Source of the DNA: Clostridia bacterium
GTDB lineage: Bacteria; Bacillota; Clostridia; Oscillospirales; CAG-272
Assembly: GCA_017397205.1 (NCBI GenBank)
Contig: JAFQJX010000179.1
Coordinates: forward strand, 1 to 5,985
Reading direction: 5' to 3'
Length of the DNA stretch: 5,985 nucleotides
Shown here: positions 4,194-5,985 of the stretch, piece by piece
How the letters are laid out: each line of letters opens with the position of its first letter
How positions within the stretch are numbered: the first letter of the stretch is position 1
Program-made: the position numbers and the translations under genes
Notes under the pieces: generated by a model
Told to the model about the DNA's origin: nothing
Databases searched by the model: none
The model's input: the letters and a program-made list of their open reading frames with translations, nothing else

Positions 4194-5985
4194 ACAAACA
4201 AGCGACGTGAAGCTTCCCGTCCACAACGGTAAGAGAAGCACGGGTGATGCGGCTTTGATAGTTGGCGATCATCTGGCTTGCAAGCTCGTCCTCAACGTGC
4301 TTTTCCAGATAACGACGCATATTCCGCGCGCCGTACTTGGCGGAATAGGACTCCTTGGCAATCAGGGCGGCGGCGGGCTGCGTATAGGTGAACTCTACCC
4401 CCTTGTCCGCGAGGACCGTCTTAATATCGCCGAGCATAATCTCTGCAATTTTGATAAAATCCTCGTGTGTGAGGGGCTGGAAGGTGATAATCTCACTCAC
4501 GCGATTGAGAAATTCCGGGCGCAAGAAGGTAAGCAGGGCTCGCTCGGTGCGCTCCTTGTCCTGGGTATGGCTGTCGGAGGAGAAGCCCGTAATGGCGCTT
4601 CCCTTTTCGGAGCCCGCGTTGGTGGTCATGACAATGATCGTATTTTCAAAATTGACGACACGTCCGGAGGCATCCGTAATTCTGCCATCGTCCAGCACCT
4701 GAAGCAAAACGTTCAGGACGTCGGGGTGTGCCTTTTCAATTTCGTCAAACAAAATAACGGAATAGGGGTGGCGGCGCACCTTTTCGGTGAGCTGTCCTGC
4801 CTCCTCGTAGCCAACGTATCCTGGGGGCGCACCAATGATGCGGGAGACGGAATGCTTTTCCATAAACTCGCTCATATCCAGGCGGATCAGCATATCGGGC
4901 TGCTTGAACAAATCCTCGGCAAGCACCTTGACGAGTTCGGTTTTACCGACGCCCGTGGGTCCTGCAAAAATCATGGAAACAGGACTCTTGCGGACGGAAA
5001 CGCCCGCACGCTTGCGTTTGATGGCACGCACAACGGCGCTGACCGCCTCCTGCTGTCCGACGATGCGGCGGCGGATGCGCTCCTCCAGCTTGTCAAGCTG
5101 CTCAAACTCCTGCTCCTTGATGTCGGAGGCAGGAATCCCCGTCCAGATTTCAATGACGCGCGCCAGATCCTCCAGCGTCACCTCAAGGGCGGCACATTCC
5201 TTCTCCAGCACGGAAAGCCGCTCCTCTGCCTGAGATTGCTCGGTTTTCAGGGTGGCAATCTCGCGGAACAGCCCCTCCTTTTCCCCCTCCTCTGCCTTTT
5301 CAAGCTTTTCCTCGAGCAGAATCATCTGCCCGCGCATCTCCTCAAGGGCTTCGCTGAGGGTAAGATACTCACTCATGCAATCGGCACTGAGAGCAACGTG
5401 GGACGCCGCCTCGTCAAGTAGGTCAATTGCCTTGTCGGGCAGGAATCGGTCGCTGATATACCGCTCGGACAGGCGCACAGCGGCGCTGATAATGGCGTCG
5501 GGAATACGGACACGGTGGAAGTTTTCGTAGTAGTACTTGATGCCCGCAAGCATTTCCTCCGTCTCGGCAACCGTGGGCTCGTTGACCATAACGGGCTGAA
5601 AGCGCCGTTCAAGTGCGCTGTCCTTTTCAATGTACTTGCGGTATTCCTTCAGGGTCGTTGCACCGATCACCTGAATTTCTCCGCGCGAAAGCGCGGGCTT
5701 GAGCATATTTGCGGCGCTCATGGAGCCCTCTGCACCGCCCGCACCTACGATATTATGAACCTCGTCAATGACGAGAATGATATTGCCGAGCGCCTTAACC
5801 TCGTTAATCAGCCCGAGAATACGGGACTCAAACTGTCCGCGGAACTGCGTCCCTGCCACAAGAGCGGTCAGGTCAACCAGGTAAATCTCCTTGTCGCGCA
5901 GCTTTGCGGGGACCTCGCCTCTCGCAATACGAATGGCAAGCGCCTCTGCAATCGCGGTTTTGCCGACACCCGGCTCACCAATCAG
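4192..5985 (-). CDS. clpC: ClpC-like Hsp100 AAA+ unfoldase (5' end cut off by the right edge)
   Basis: An ATP-driven hexameric protein unfoldase; members with a ClpP-binding loop feed substrates to the ClpP protease. The visible 597 residues begin at the first Walker A motif (GEPGVGKT, residues 3-10), so the N-terminal substrate or adaptor domain and true start are outside the window; the reading frame is open to the edge. NBD1 continues with Walker B ILVIDEVH (70-77), GAGGAEGSM and the arginine-finger segment ALERRF. A charged, coiled-coil-prone middle region follows (about 205-275). NBD2 has Walker A GPTGVGKT (342-349), the segment APPGYVGYEEAGQLTE, Walker B VILFDE (410-415), FLRPEFLNR and sensor-2 GAR (552-554). 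The middle region of about 90 residues matches ClpC, well short of the long ClpB arm. ITGF (465-468) sits where ClpC-type proteins carry their xGF ClpP loop and ClpB has none. ClpE or an unnamed clostridial paralogue remains possible without the N-domain. It is followed by mrp in the same operon. Confidence 0.93.
   Translation of the reverse strand: MIGEPGVGKTAIAEALAIRIARGEVPAKLRDKEIYLVDLTALVAGTQFRGQFESRILGLINEVKALGNIILVIDEVHNIVGAGGAEGSMSAANMLKPALSRGEIQVIGATTLKEYRKYIEKDSALERRFQPVMVNEPTVAETEEMLAGIKYYYENFHRVRIPDAIISAAVRLSERYISDRFLPDKAIDLLDEAASHVALSADCMSEYLTLSEALEEMRGQMILLEEKLEKAEEGEKEGLFREIATLKTEQSQAEERLSVLEKECAALEVTLEDLARVIEIWTGIPASDIKEQEFEQLDKLEERIRRRIVGQQEAVSAVVRAIKRKRAGVSVRKSPVSMIFAGPTGVGKTELVKVLAEDLFKQPDMLIRLDMSEFMEKHSVSRIIGAPPGYVGYEEAGQLTEKVRRHPYSVILFDEIEKAHPDVLNVLLQVLDDGRITDASGRVVNFENTIIVMTTNAGSEKGSAITGFSSDSHTQDKERTERALLTFLRPEFLNRVSEIITFQPLTHEDFIKIAEIMLGDIKTVLADKGVEFTYTQPAAALIAKESYSAKYGARNMRRYLEKHVEDELASQMIANYQSRITRASLTVVDGKLHVACL

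Noticed and set aside
4207..5421. 404-residue open frame on the plus strand opposite the clp gene
   Set aside because: The opposite strand encodes unmistakable AAA+ motifs throughout, while this frame has low-complexity, leucine- and histidine-rich sequence with no family pattern.

Overview
The window looks like chromosomal DNA from an anaerobic member of the Clostridia, plausibly a gut Oscillospiraceae/Ruminococcaceae-type bacterium. The reasons are a NuoE/NuoF-type pair arranged like the HydC-HydB subunits of a cytoplasmic [FeFe]-hydrogenase, strong AAGGAGG-type ribosome binding sites, a TTG start, a ClpC-class unfoldase and an Mrp ATPase with an N-terminal cysteine cluster. The genus assignment is inference. 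Genes fill nearly all of the window. I see no tRNA, rRNA, CRISPR array, insertion sequence or phage signature.

Layout. (1) Positions 1-1738, minus strand: a two-gene operon. The first gene is a NuoE/HydC-like [2Fe-2S] subunit (1238-1738). The second is a NuoF/HydB-like flavin subunit that runs off the left edge (1-1203). Together they would form the NAD(P)H-oxidising or NAD(P)+-reducing electron module; a catalytic hydrogenase subunit (HydA/HndD type) is expected just beyond the left edge but is not visible. (2) Positions 1739-2002: a divergent 264-base control region. It holds a near-consensus promoter for the minus-strand operon, an inverted repeat overlapping its -35 box, and a weaker extended -10 promoter for the plus-strand gene. 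(3) Positions 2003-3271, plus strand: a single-gene unit encoding a FAD-dependent oxidoreductase of unknown substrate. (4) Positions 3284-3320: a perfect 14-bp hairpin terminator shared by two convergent transcription units. (5) Positions 3337-5985, minus strand: a ClpC-like AAA+ unfoldase, cut at its 5' end by the right edge, followed after 12 bases by an Mrp/NBP35-type Fe-S carrier ATPase.

How the genes may work together. The common theme is redox and Fe-S metabolism. The NuoE/NuoF module carries FMN and several Fe-S clusters, Mrp could deliver such clusters, and a Clp unfoldase clears damaged or regulatory proteins. Only the two operon arrangements are supported directly; any functional link between the three transcription units is inference. 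I did not find a convincing new biological system here. The items most worth a second look are the operator-like repeat at the hydrogenase-type promoter, the substrate-unknown flavoprotein divergent from it, and the tight clp-mrp coupling.
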